A stretch of DNA of 64,000 bases, from assembly GCA_029204225.1 (NCBI GenBank), contig CM055103.1, positions 2,818,406 through 2,882,405 on the forward strand, in the 5' to 3' direction. This document shows, piece after piece, positions 11,301 through 21,983 of this stretch (position 1 is its first letter; each line of letters opens with the position of its first letter). The notes under the pieces were generated by a model. That model was not told where the DNA came from. It saw nothing but the letters and a program-made list of their open reading frames with translations, and did no database searches. Made by a program: the position numbers and the translations under genes. The stretch is from Diphasiastrum complanatum (Eukaryota > Streptophyta > Lycopodiopsida > Lycopodiales > Lycopodiaceae).

Positions 11301-12990
11301 AGCCTGCCAAAGGCTGACGATGCAGCTCTTCTTTCCATTCAGAGTACATCAGTTGCTGCTTCACTTTCACCATCCGTGTTCCTCAAGTTGATGCTGCTTC
11401 GGATTTACAGGTTGTTGCTATGTGCCTTGCGCCTATATGCCTTGATTCACAGATATCGTATTCAGTGGTCAATCCTGGTTTCATTGATATTGAGACCGTA
11501 TACCTTGGTGGTATTTCTACTATTTCCTTTGCGCATACTTCAGATTGCCCTCCTGGTTCGGTGGTTGGTGCAGTATCTTCTCCATTGGTCTCTATATCTC
11601 CATCTCTTGAGTCTGTTATGGCCGATGTTCCTGCTGATTTCTATGGGGTTCTTCATGGGTCCACGTTTGATGGTTCCCTCGCTATTGGTGATCAGGTCGT
11701 ATCTTCTTTCGCTTTACTCCATGGATCTATGCTTGAGGTTTGTGATCTGCCTCATGATATTTCTACGGTTCCTGACATGATTCATGCGCCTTTGGCCCTT
11801 ACTGTTACACATTTTTCATCCGAGGATATTTGCCAGATGGTCACTATTACTTATCTAGGGTATTTATATGTTGGGATCTTTCTAGATGAGTACACGGACA
11901 TCCTTCCGTCTCCTGGTGTTTCTACATATAGGTTTGTTGCAGTCCATGCCGATGCTATGGATATATGGCATTCCTGGTTATTACATATAGCTTGGTTTTC
12001 ATTTGGACATGTTGATTGGTGCTGGTTTTTCCCTATTACTGATCGCCTATGGTGCGGATATCTCTATGATTATGCATGTGGCTCTCTATCTGTCCTTGGA
12101 TTGTTGCTCATTGTCAGGCTTGGCATATCATGATGGCTTGGGTTATTGCCTCCGTTCCAGCTATTGTTTGTCCGGGTGATCTTCAGGTTCCCCATCATTT
12201 CGGGTTGCTCCATATCGCTTGGTCTCCGATGCTGAGTTGCCACTTTGTTCTGGTGTTCCGAGACCATCAGGGTACCTTGAGAGAATTCCTTCTCCTCTCT
12301 TGGATAGTTTTTGGGGATGTTGCCGCCATATACTTCAGTGTTGCTCATATGTGCTTTGATACTCATTCCCAGCTACACGTGGATATTGATCCGATGCTTG
12401 CTACTGATGTTGCGGAACCTGTTTCCTCGTTCCAGTGCATTTCTTCTATTCCTCACTTGTGCGTCTGGTGTGTACTTTGGGATTACACTTGCGGCCAGTT
12501 CCGATGGGTCATCCGATTCTCCATCCGTTTTTGGTGTATCCTATGATGGATTGGTATGTCCATATGAGGCCTTTCTGGATGAGTTTTTCAGCTACAGTTT
12601 GTCAGTTGGGGCCTCTACTATTTCTAGATTTGCTGCTACTATTTTCATGCATCATGTCTTTTTAGATGATGCATTGATTTCTTGGACCTTCTGGAGCTTT
12701 TGGCATGCTGCTCTTCTTGTGATATGGGCCTTGAGGGTACCGTATGCCATTGCTACTTCTCATTCATGGGCCCTATGGATACCTTGGACTTTTGACCATG
12801 TTGGTGCATATTTTTCCATTTTAAGCTATCCTTTGTCAGGATGATCTCCTTGGTGCTAGTCTTCTGATGCTACTATCTTTTCTTGGGGCACCTTGCACAT
12901 ATGGTTGATGGTTACGTGTATCATGCGGCTATTCGCGATGAGTGTCCATCTCTTTTCCAGTTTCCTTATTGGCTTCCTGTTGCTGATGCA
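11301..12990 (+). other. Unrecognised segment replacing the RT-RNase H-integrase core
   Basis: In an autonomous gypsy element this position holds about 3 kb of reverse transcriptase, RNase H and integrase. Here roughly 1.7 kb has overlapping open frames (for example 11420-12133, 12076-12546 and 12311-12844) but no YxDD, DAS, HHCC or DDE motif on either strand. The conceptual proteins are rich in hydrophobic residues, Trp and His, suggesting T/G-rich sequence rather than a conserved protein. It may be scrambled pol, captured DNA, or filler of a non-autonomous family. Confidence 0.4.
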
Positions 12991-13160
12991 GTTCTACCTT
13001 CTCGGGATTTTTGGATACCTTGGTGCTCGGGAGCTTATTACCCGGGCCAGTTCTCATTTACAGCATGTTCAGCAGCGTTATCAGACCTCAGTTGATCGTC
13101 ACCGCTGCCATGTTGAGTTTCAGCTTGGAGATATGGTTTATCTACAGAATCTGCTCATCC
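12991..13160 (+). pseudogene. gypsy integrase C-terminal tail
   Basis: Across two frames the sequence reads RELITRASSHLQHVQQRYQ, then SVDRHRCHVEFQLGDMVYLQ. This corresponds to the segment after the integrase core in plant gypsy elements (xxRYKxYADRHRRxVEFQxGDxVYL). It shows that the preceding segment truly occupies the pol position. Homology stops abruptly near 13155. Confidence 0.7.
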
Positions 13161-13387
13161 GTAAGTTCTGCATTGTCATCATAAGTCAAGGCATGACTCA
13201 CAGGTATGAGGTCATCTTCAATCGGATCTGGTATAGGTTCCGTTGATATCCAAGCTACATTCAGCACATTCAATGGAAAAGTGATCGGTGTATCCAAGGT
13301 TCGATCCAACAAGGAAATCTCGCTCAAATCTGACTGATTATCTTGTTGACACATATATCCTGCTGTACAATGCCCAACCATAAACAA
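13142..13387 (-). other. Unidentified minus-strand ORF, 81 codons
   Basis: The frame is open from 13387 to 13142 with an acidic, ordered-looking composition (SDLSEISLLDRTLDTP, AWISTEPIPDPIEDDL, YDDNAELTDEQIL). It covers exactly the gap between the integrase tail of one element and the coiled-coil ORF of the next. It reads like part of a polyprotein, but no family was recognised. Confidence 0.3.
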
Positions 13388-15296
13388 GCCAAACAGGCTA
13401 TTAAGCCTAACATTGACCTAACAAATGATTTGCATTGGACCAATGACGGCTACCTCCTAGATGTCATCACTGAGCCTGCCATACACGCTGCTGCTCAGCT
13501 CCTCAATAACTTTCTGATGGTTGGCAACCTTAGGAAAGACCACATCACTTCTCAGATCCTACATAGGATAGTCGAGTCCTATGCCAAGATAGCCAAGGCT
13601 CCTCTCGAACCGTATCACTGGTTCAAGACTATTTCTGGTGAGCTCAAACGAGCCATTAAGAGCAATACCAAGCAGCAGTTCGCTGCTGGCTCCTTGTTGT
13701 CTCTTCTAGCGGCCTCCCACCTTGAAAACAAAATCCATGGCTTCCAGCTGAATTCTGTGCTTTCGGTTTATGAAGAAGCATCGGCCGAGTCATCCCACCA
13801 GGCCTCTAATTCACATAGTCGACGTCGTCCACGCAGCGAGATCGTCATTCCCGACTCGCCTTCCGCGTCACGACGTCGTACTAGGCATACATCCACTCAA
13901 GGACAGTCTGTGACTATTGGGGCTACCATTCCCATCACAGCTGCCCAGGCTGCCTCACCCCCGCACACTGAAGCTATTTCACCAAACACACAGTACTTTA
14001 TGGATATGTTCGATGATTCCGACCCCCCTGGGGCCTCCGAAGTTTTTGAAATGCCCCAGAGCCCTGCGCCCTTTGAACTCCATTCCCCTAGAAGAGGATT
14101 CGAACAAATCCATGATACTATTGTTGGTGTTGAAGATTCATGCCAGCTACCTCAACAACTTCAAGCTGAAGACGCCCCAGCTACACTTCAGGTCAAGCAA
14201 GCTGTGAAATCACCGAAGCAGTTTGGCGCCACAGTGCCTGAGGGCTATGAAGACGAAGATCTTTCTGAAGAAGAAGAAGTACCGCCACCTGTTTCACGCC
14301 AACCAAGGACAATACCATCAGGTCCTTCTGCTGCTACCACCTCCACGACAGTAGATTCTGGTGATGCTCTCGGTTTGGTCTCAAACCTTGCGCAAGTGAT
14401 CCAGTCTATGCTGGATAAGAAAAAAGAAATGGAGCAAAGAATTTCAGACATGGGATCCGAAAATACTCTTATCAGCCAGAAGATTATTCAGTTGGACAGA
14501 GAATTGAAGATTGCCGAGCAGCACGAAGAAAAATCTAAAGCTGAAAAGAAGACGGCACAGCAACAGGCTGATCGCCTCGAAGGATACGTCAGCTCCCTGC
14601 AGAATGCCCTGACAACCGCACAAGATCAGGTGGACAAGGCCATGCAGGATGCAAAGCAACAAGGGCAGCTGCTACAAGGTCAACTGCAGATGGCCGAGCA
14701 GGATCACACACGTCTCCAAGGTGAATTAGATGCGACCAGCCTTGAGCGTGATGCGTATCTCCAGATGCAAATACCAGATCATCCGGTAACTCCGACAAAG
14801 ATCGCGTATTTGTTCAAAAAAGTGGAAACTTACAAAGTGGCCCTTCAGAGATTCCAAGGCCGCTTTGACAGGTTCAAGGAGTCGCTTCAACTGAGTTGGC
14901 AAAGGCTAAAGCAACTATCAGTGCCTATGAAAAAGCAGCCGCTCAGGTGTTGGAAGCCGGACCACAAATCCCAGTACCGGTCATGCCGCAATTCTCCCCT
15001 ACGCGCCAAGAGGATGCACCAATGGATACAGGGATGGACTCGGGCATGGACCAGGGGGAGCTCCAGAAATTGAAGAACAGCAGCCAATTCCACAGGCAGT
15101 GCCAGCAGGTCCATCTTCATCAAGGACCACACCGTTATTCAGAAGGCCAATCATCGTCGAGGACCAGATCCAGAGTTTCTTATCGCAACATCCGCATGAG
15201 TCCTCGCGTCAAGACCTCGGAGATAGAGGCCGACAAAGAATTGGACAAAATACCCGCATTGGGAGAGTAGCCAGCTTGGAGGATTACCATTTTTGA
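13370..15296 (+). pseudogene. Unknown coiled-coil protein, element-associated, frame-shifted
   Basis: ATG 13370 (MPNHKQAKQA) opens a 567-codon frame to 15073. Order: a 140-residue helical N-terminal part (LTNDLHWTNDGYLLDV, ILHRIVESYAKIAKA); an Arg/Ser-rich patch (SRRRPRSEIVIPDS, a possible nuclear signal); an acidic low-complexity middle (DEDLSEEEEVPPP); then a long Gln/Glu/Lys-rich coiled coil at about residues 340-480. Near 14890 the natural continuation moves to another frame (ELAKAKATISAYEKAAAQVL), and near 15060 to a third (PEIEEQQPIPQAVPAG...), ending at 15296, so at least two frameshifts are present. No gag zinc knuckle, protease or polymerase motif is seen. It lies 650 bp before a polypurine tract and LTR and may be an extra or gag-like ORF of that element. 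Family unknown. Confidence 0.5.
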
Positions 15297-15369
15297 GAAA
15301 ACTCCGGAATCTATTAGGAGTTATGTGGCCAGCCCTCGCCAATTGTGAGTAGATCCATATTATGTACCA

Positions 15370-15816
15370 ATGCCGCGACGAAATAAATGGAAGGATTTGG
15401 GATTGGCTATGGACAAAATTACTATCCATACGCCCAATTGGCCAATCATCCATCAGCCATTCAGTTGGACGATATCAGTGGATTTCCACCGGGCCTTACA
15501 AGCATACCAACGGGAGTATATCCACTCTCCCAATCCGACAATGCGACAATCAGCGCTGTTTGCAAAAGATTTAACTCTGTTGGCATCAGTGGCAACCAGA
15601 TGGGATGATTGTCTTCCTTCGTTGGCATTCGATCCAAATAAGCCAATGGCCTCAGAGAATATCAAGGATCAGCTGCAGGTTGCTCGACTAAATTTTCGTG
15701 CAGCAATGATGGGAGGCTCCTGGGAATCTTGCTTCACGTCATGGACAACCTCAAAGTGGATTGTCGGAGCTCATCGTTGTTTTTTGCCACATAATTTGGA
15801 TTTTAACACTGCCTGA
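15370..15816 (+). CDS. Unknown 148-codon ORF upstream of a 3' LTR
   Basis: ATG 15370 (MPRRNKWKDLGLAMDK) opens a frame to TGA near 15816. The protein is basic at the N terminus and Trp-rich, with a helical middle (QREYIHSPNPTMRQSALFAK, DQLQVARLNFRAAMMGGSWE). It ends about 107 bp before a polypurine tract, the position of an accessory or envelope-like ORF in some plant gypsy lineages. No signal peptide or membrane segment is visible, so an envelope role is not supported. Family unknown. Confidence 0.4.
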   Translation: MPRRNKWKDLGLAMDKITIHTPNWPIIHQPFSWTISVDFHRALQAYQREYIHSPNPTMRQSALFAKDLTLLASVATRWDDCLPSLAFDPNKPMASENIKDQLQVARLNFRAAMMGGSWESCFTSWTTSKWIVGAHRCFLPHNLDFNTA

Positions 15817-15922
15817 CTCGATTTTATGGAGAAGGTGCAATATCATTTAATAAAGATTCATCGCGAAGCTAATAAAAGTCCCCAATAACTGCATCTCGCA
15901 GGTGTCGTGGGACCGCCACCAG

Positions 15923-15940
15923 TTTTGGTGGGGGGAATAC
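15923..15940 (+). promoter_or_regulatory. Polypurine tract
   Basis: TTTTGGTGGGGGGAATAC lies immediately before TGTTGGAGGG, the presumed start of a 3' LTR. A purine run at this position primes plus-strand DNA synthesis. Confidence 0.65.
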
Positions 15941-16599
15941 TGTTGGAGGGTTTGCGGATCCCAAGGCAACCCTAACCCTAGTTAATAAGTGAGGGATTTG
16001 GCACCCTGCGTGTGTAAGTCCAATCCGATGATCACATAGAGATTTGATTAATTAGAAAGTCAATAAAAGGACTTTAGGCCTTTTTGCGGGACTTTTAATG
16101 TCGCAGGGCCTAAATGTCAAGTTAGTGAATAAAGTTGGGTTTCCCTCCACTCTTTTTTAAATTTGAATAATTAGGGAGGCAGAAATGGACAATAGGATTC
16201 AGAGGCCAGGGTCCTCTCTATTATAAAAAGGGACCAACTCGAGTTCCTACACATGTTCATTTCCTCATTTGTGTTTTGCTAATTGTTGGATCTGATTGTT
16301 ATTGGGATTGCATGTTATTATACTTTTTATGAGGGAGAAAGGGAGAGAGAGAAAGAGTAAGCTATCGTTGTTGTGGATCTAGTGTTAGTGGATGTAGTGT
16401 TAATGCTTAGGGTTAATGGATATTAGAGTTAGATGTGAATCTTCCATTAATGCTGAAATCTGAACTATACTATCGCTCTAATGGGAACGAATCTATGCGT
16501 GACAACTAACTTCATCTCTTTGATGCTAGATTGATTAGATCTTGGATTGAGGTTAGGCAAGGAAAGAAACCCACTACATTTATCTACAACCTCGTTACA
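15941..16599 (+). repeat. LTR (3' LTR of the coiled-coil ORF element)
   Basis: It begins TGTTGGAGGG right after the polypurine tract and can end CTCGTTACA at 16599, giving 659 bp with TG...CA ends. It contains a TATA box (TTATAAAAAG, 16221-16230) with pyrimidine-rich sequence 30 bp downstream and a GA-rich run near 16330. No second copy is in the window, so the right end is the weaker boundary. Confidence 0.55.
16221..16230 (+). promoter_or_regulatory. TATA box inside the LTR
   Basis: TTATAAAAAG within the 15941-16599 LTR is the best core promoter match there. Transcription would start about 30 bp downstream, near TTCCTACACATG. Confidence 0.5.
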
Positions 16600-17176
16600 T
16601 TTCATGGAGCCACATCCTACCCTAGAGTATGCTGAATCTCAATCATTATTTTTAGATATTTAGTTGTGGTTGATGGCTGCAATAGAAGATGAATCGGATC
16701 CTGGGGAGCCATGTGATACATCCATTCCAAAGATGATAGTGGGCTGTTGGGAGACTTTTTTCAAAGATTGCTTGAATTCCAAACTTAAAGACGGAGTTGT
16801 AGCCCCACTCTGTAGTAAAGGTTAGTGGTGAGGACATGCACAGTTTATAAGGGACGTATTGTAGTGAGCATTCAGTATGCTGAATCTGTGTCATGCATTC
16901 CATTCTGAGAGGTAAATATAAAATAACATACCTAGCTAGAGATGGACCTGAACACAAGCAAATATCTGCCAAGACTATGCGGTATTATAAATCTAAGGAA
17001 GCTCTTCTTGCCAGAGAGAGAGAGACAGTGACAAAGCAAGGGATAGTCTGCTTGTTTAAACTGTTAGAATTAATTGCTCTTTCAAGCCCATTCGCACTCC
17101 ATCTCAGTTATGGGAGGCATGGGCAGTGAGTAGGTTTTCTGCAGATTTTTTTGGCATCGTTTTCATTTTTTTTAAC

Positions 17177-17260
17177 CGGAGGGGGCAGGCAGTCGCCGTC
17201 TGCTTGCTGCTTCCAATGCCTTTCGTTGTGCCTTCGGACTGCTTCCTCGAGCTTCGTCCT
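17177..17260 (-). other. Possible Myb/SANT-like exon fragment
   Basis: On the minus strand an acceptor-like TTGTGTGCAG precedes 28 open codons with the core KLEEAVRRHNERHWKQQADG, followed by a donor-like CCG/GTTAAA. The pattern L-EAV--H-E--WK--A resembles the first two helices of a Myb/SANT repeat, though the third (recognition) helix is not present. It may be one exon of a decayed gene or chance similarity. Confidence 0.25.
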
Positions 17261-17384
17261 CTGCACACAAAGCAGCCTGTCACGATGGAAATAAACTATG
17301 AAAAACATAGAACAAGCCTAAATTGCATGCGAACGGATATAGGGCAAATGCTCACGTTAGGTGGTATGCGCTCTGCCATCTCAA

Positions 17385-17525
17385 TCGACTCTCTCTCACA
17401 GCACCCTGACTCTCGCACAAGCTCTCACAGTCTCTCACAGCCTCTCACTAGCTCTCACTGGCTCTCTCACAGCCTCTCAAAATGCCTCTCAAAATGCCTC
17501 TCACAATGCGCCTCACAATGGCACT
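17385..17525 (+). repeat. CTCTCACA-type tandem array
   Basis: Units such as CTCTCACAGC, CTCTCACTAGC, CTCTCAAAATGC and CTCACAATG follow each other with 8-12 bp period. The array is degenerate and probably a microsatellite-like expansion. Confidence 0.7.
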
Positions 17526-17936
17526 CACACTGCCTATTTATCCCCACAAGCTGTTTGCCCATGTGCAGCTGTTGATGATCCCGCCATGTGCTGCTGTACC
17601 TGCCCCCATGTGTTGCTCTCCCATGTGCTGCTCTCCCATTGGCCCCATAGTCTGCTCCCCCACTATGCCCATGTGCTACTGTACCTGCCCCCTGTACTTT
17701 CCCCTTCTTTTTGCAGACTTTCCCCTTTTTTTGCATTTTTTCTAGCCTTTTTTTGTACCCTAAAGCACTTTTTATTATAAAAAATAATATAAAATATTAT
17801 ATACTGGTGCCCGCCCTAGTACCGCATTTTCCAGGACGGCACCATAATGGCGGTACCACCATTATGGTACCGGCGGTACCATGGGACACTATGATATGTG
17901 ATATATCTATATTTTTTTTATATAATATATATATGT

Positions 17937-17944
17937 AGATATAG
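17937..17944 (+). repeat. Left target site duplication of the hAT element
   Basis: AGATATAG directly precedes the terminus CATAGTTGC and is repeated exactly after the right terminus (22427-22434). Eight bp is the duplication size made by hAT transposases. Confidence 0.9.
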
Positions 17945-18914
17945 CATAGTTGCACCGAAACGCGATTCTGGGGCTGAGCATTTCGGAAATCGCGTTTCTG
18001 AGAAACGCGATTCTCAGCCCAGAATCGTTCCAGAAACGTTTTTTAAAAAAAATAGTAAATAAAAATTTTTGAACACCTCTTCACGGCCAGAATCGCGCCA
18101 GCCGTGGAGGTGTTGATTTTTTTTGTTTTGAGCTGTAGGCATCGGATCTTGGCGTGTGGATGGTCGACAAGCATCTACTCAGCGATACGGAGGTGGTGTG
18201 CACGGTGCCAGGGGGATCTGAGCTTCGTGGAGATCGAAACGATCAGTTTTCGATTTTAGGTAAGTGTAGGCTTGTTTTTTTGCAAGTGTTGACATTGAAC
18301 TGTAGGCAACCAAATCAAGCGCAGTTTGGCTCTAGACCACCTTTCTTCATGCCCACGGTGATTCCTACGGGGTCAGTTTCAACCATTACGGCACACCTTG
18401 CGAGATTTGAACACCACAATCCAAATGCTTGTTTTTTTTTGCCATTTTCAGAAAATGGCTTCTGGGCAACCAATTCAGGTGGTGTCTGAGCCTAGAATGC
18501 ATTTCCACATGCCCGCACAGACTCCTGTGACCTCCGTTTTGCCTGTCTATGTCCGTAGCACAAATTTCAATTTTTTTGCCCTAATTCCATGTTTTTTAGG
18601 GTTTAGGGTTAGAGCATCGTGCAAGCATCCGCCAGTAGCGTGGTTTAGGCCTGCACTGGACTCATAGACGCCTGCAAGGACTCCCATGCTAGCGTCAGTC
18701 GCCCGTTTTCGCTCGCACTAGAATTATTCTATCCCTCGCCCTGTCTCGTGTGTTTTTTGGCAGTTGCTATGATCTTGCTAGAATCAATGTGATGCGTGCT
18801 CGGATGTGTTCAGCTCTGTTTTAGGCTGGTAATGTTTTTCAATGCAGTGTGTTTTCTTCTACTGAACGATTGTTTGCTTGTTTTTGTTCACAGGTTTGAT
18901 CTCGTGTGGACACG

Positions 18915-21830
18915 ATGCCGGTGCAGGGCCAAGGCCTTTGGGGTGAGGTTGAGCTTACTGAGGGGGATGTGGCTACACACCATGGCTCGGGAGTCCGTAG
19001 ATGGAGATGCTTGCATTGTGGTGGTCTCTTCACAGGATCACTTACCAGGGTTAGGGCTCACTTACTGAGGGTCAGAGGGCCGGGTGGGCGGGCATTGGGC
19101 ATATCTGATTGCCCCAGGATTTTCGATGAGGAGAGACAGAGGTTGTCTATTACGTACGGGCACGGTGCTGCATCACAGGTTTCTGGACAGGGACAGGGAC
19201 TGGGACAGAGACAGCGTGCTGCATCACAGGTTTCTGGACAGGGACAGGGGGCAGGAGCAGCTGCACGTTCACAGGCAGGGGTCACAGGTATGCAGGCACG
19301 GCCTACTACGGGTGCAGAGCCTAGTACGGCACGTTCTTGGCAGAGTTTAGGTGCAATGCATGGTCCAGATGCACGATATTGAGTGATGGATGGACCGACA
19401 TTCGTCGGCGATCCGTCATCAATGTCTTGGTTTCTTGCCCGCTTGGCACAGTATTCCTATGTGGCGTGGATGCCACTTGAGGTGGTGACGCCATCACAGC
19501 CGATTTTATATGGGAGGTTATCAGAGATGTTATTGTTGACATTGGAGTAGAGCATGTGGTTCAGGTTGTCATGGACAACGCTTCGAACTGCAAGCAGATG
19601 GGAGAGATTATGACGAGGGAGCACCCCAGCATTGTGTGGACACCTTGTGCTGCGCATTGTATAGACTTGCTCATCCATGACCTGTGTGCACTTCCATGGA
19701 TCAGAGAGGTATTGGTTTCTCCATTTGCTATGCTATCTTGATTGACGCCTGCTCCATGCTGCTAAACACATCTCAACTATTGTCTAAATTTTTCACTGGA
19801 TGTCTGTGTTGCAGGTCACTTCTACGGCCATGCGCCTGGTCACTTTTGTTACAAGGAAGAGGCGTGTGCTGGCCCTATTCCGCACCTTCTCGCACCTGAA
19901 CCTGAAGAAGCCAGCACCCACACACTTTGCCTTTTACTTTTTGGTGCTAGAGCGATTAGTATTAGTGAAGGACGCATTGCGGCAGATGGTTTCCAGCGAG
20001 TCCTTCCGAGAGTTCATGGACGTCCCACATGCGATGTTTTTCCGGTCCACTGTGTTCGGTGAGCCGTTCTGGAGAGATGCTGAGGAGATTACTGGGGTCC
20101 TTCTACCCATTTTCAGAGTGCTGCGCCTGGTAGACCGTGAGGGGTGCACTCTCGGCCTCATTTACGAGTTCATGGACCGCATCGGCGAGGGGATTCAGAC
20201 GTCAGCCTTGGTCGAGCACAGGTATGACCCTTCAGTGTCTAGTTTGTTGTTTCTCACTCAAGCCTGATTCGATTCTTTTATGCTATGGCAGCTATGGTTA
20301 CATGATTGTTGTGATTTGCCTACTGCAGGAGGCGCGAGATCTCACGTATCTGGGAGGCTAGATGGGACTACTTCCACCGACCCATCCACGCCGTAGCCCA
20401 CATATTGCACCCCTTGTGGCGCGAGACTCGGGATCGGGACGATCGGGAGCTGCACCGGGGATGGGTGGAGTACACGGAGCGCGTATGGCCTGGACCAGGT
20501 ACGTGTGATAAATTGCTTGGTAGGCTAAGTACTGCAGTAGTGACTGTAGTGTGCTCATTGCTAGTGTGTGAATTCAAGAGGACTTACACGAGCCATGTGT
20601 TTTCTTCTGCCAACAGGTCCAATGCTCACTAACATTGCATACCAGCTGCTGATCTTTGAGCGCTACCAGTTTCCTTTTGATGGAGAACAGAGTCGGCGGA
20701 GGGAGGATATGTTGAGGCTTGTTTCATGGTGGGGCTACCATGGGCGCGGCACAGGTGACCTGCGATGACTGGCCAAGAGAGTCCTTGCACAGGACTGTTC
20801 AGCGGGAGCTTGCGAGCGAAATTGGAGCACCTGGGCCTTGTATCACATGCAGAAGAGGAACAGGTTGTCCATCGAGCAGTGTAGGCGGTTGGTGTTTGTG
20901 AACACCAACGGCCGTATGCTGAGGCGCACACGAGGAGGGGGACAAATGCTCAAGGTGAGTCACATCATCACCCCCTGTTTCTTGCTGTGCTTTGACGAAC
21001 TGAATTGCTTTTGAATTATGCAATGAATTGCTGACAACAATGTATTGTTTTTGGTTGCAGGTGAACCCTGACACTTGCTTGGTGGATTCGGTAGCTGCTG
21101 CTCCTCGGGCACCACCCACGCAGGAGGAGATGGATGATGAGATCTATAGAGATCTATATAGACAGGCGCAGGCTGACGCACGGGCTCTACGGCGTTCGAG
21201 GAGGGCAGACATGCAGAGGGCTAGGGATGAGGAGGGGGATGATGAGGGCTTGGAGGGTGGAGAGGAGCTCGGGGCTGACTATCAGGAGGAGGAGTGGGTT
21301 GAGGGGGATACGGAGGAGGATGAGGAGATGGGGGCGAGGCACAGGGGGATGACCTTGCTGACTTGCTGGTGGACCCTGATGCGGAGACAAAGGAGGAGCC
21401 AGCCATTCCTACACGTAGGCCTAGGGGGAGACCTAGAGGTTCTGGGAGGGGGGGGCTGAGTTCGCTTTTTGTAGACAGGAGTGGAGCATCACAGGCAGTC
21501 GTCGGCCAGGCATCATCACAGTGGGTAGGGCCATCCCAGGGCGTTGGATCACAGACACCTGACACACAGACACGCAAGGGTAGACACAGGGGTGGGGGCA
21601 GGCAGAGGGGGGGCAGAGGAGGGGAGAGAGGCAGAGGCAGAGGCAGAGGTAGAGGCAGGGGGAGGATCCAGAGCCAGAGCACGCAGCAGAGAGCCAAAGC
21701 ACACGGCAAAGCCAGGGCCACACCACGGCATATGGCTCCCTCCAGTTCTGATTCATCTACAAACCCTTGGGATCTGCAATCAAGCACAGATTCAGATGAT
21801 GGTTCCTACCATGACTCTGACGAGCCTTAG
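18915..21830 (+). pseudogene. hAT transposase (BED finger, DUF659, dimerisation domain), broken
   Basis: ATG 18915 starts a BED-type zinc finger region (WRCLHCGGLFTGSLTRVRAH, later GISDCPRI). After a gap where about 100 residues are missing, DUF659 follows at 19382 (SDGWTDIRRRSVINVLVS; VVMDNASNCKQMG; WTPCAAHCIDLL), part of the RNase H-like catalytic fold. GT-AG introns fit at 19709-19814, 20222-20328, 20499-20616 and 20955-21060, with phase kept across all four. The hAT dimerisation domain lies at 20770-20950 (LAKRVLAQDCSA, CERNWSTWALYH, KRNRLSIEQ). The tail is acidic, then has an RPRGRPRGSGRGG AT-hook and Arg/Gly repeats. Defects: TGA at 19478 and 20766, a frame change near 21340, and the gap near 19380. 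The role would be cut-and-paste transposition in the nucleus. Confidence 0.85.
19167..19268 (+). repeat. In-frame 51-bp duplication in the transposase
   Basis: GCTGCATCACAGGTTTCTGG at 19167 recurs at 19218. Fifty-one bp is 17 codons, so the Gln/Gly-rich linker after the BED finger is duplicated without a frame change. Confidence 0.85.
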
Positions 21831-21948
21831 TTGTGTAGTTTTCATTATGTTCATGGAACATCATTGTACTCCATTGTGGTGCCATGTGGCCCGATATTAT
21901 ATATTACGATGATCCTATTCACAGTAGTGTAACGATTCAGTACTGTTC

Positions 21949-21951
<3 letters not shown>

Positions 21952-21980
<29 letters not shown>
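21952..21980 (+). repeat. GA microsatellite
   Basis: An uninterrupted GA run in the 3' non-coding part of the hAT element. A second GA run lies at about 22130-22152. Confidence 0.95.

Positions 21981-21983
<3 letters not shown>

Larger units (their letters stand above)
8740..13160 (+). mobile_element. Defective Ty3/gypsy element (LTR, primer site, gag, protease, integrase tail)
   Basis: Order in sense direction: LTR part, tRNA-iMet site, repeat-bearing leader, gag, aspartic protease, about 1.7 kb without any pol motif, then the C-terminal tail of integrase. Reverse transcriptase, RNase H and the catalytic core of integrase are missing, so the element cannot move on its own. No 3' LTR similar to its 5' LTR was found right after it. 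A decayed relative of its LTR lies at 23892-24175. Confidence 0.6.
16600..17944. other. Unassigned sequence with a CTCTCACA tract and a small inverted repeat
   Basis: Between the LTR end and the hAT element there is no clear gene. It includes a possible short Myb-like exon (17260..17177, minus), an array of CTCTCACA-type units (about 17385-17520), and a perfect 10-bp inverted repeat ACCATAATGG / CCATTATGGT (17841-17850 and 17859-17868) in a GGTACC-rich context. Confidence 0.4.

Noticed and set aside
10563-11780. 405-codon ORF as one protein
   Set aside because: Its first third is a hydrophobic shadow of gag in the wrong frame. Only the 10890-11300 part is real (protease).
12076-12844. Trp/His-rich ORFs as membrane proteins or envelope
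   Set aside because: Overlapping open frames in all registers and no signal peptide pattern suggest composition rather than a gene.
9011-16599. One single LTR element from the primer site at 9011 to the LTR at 15941
   Set aside because: The 5' LTR at 8740-9010 does not resemble the LTR at 15941-16599, so they belong to different families.
17361-17780. 139- and 149-codon plus-strand ORFs rich in Ser, Leu, Cys
   Set aside because: They follow the CTCTCACA array and Pro/Cys-rich low complexity; no domain.
21221-21787. Long minus-strand ORF (188 codons) rich in Pro and Leu
   Set aside because: It is the antisense shadow of the acidic and Arg/Gly-rich tail of the hAT transposase, whose repeats give open frames on both strands.
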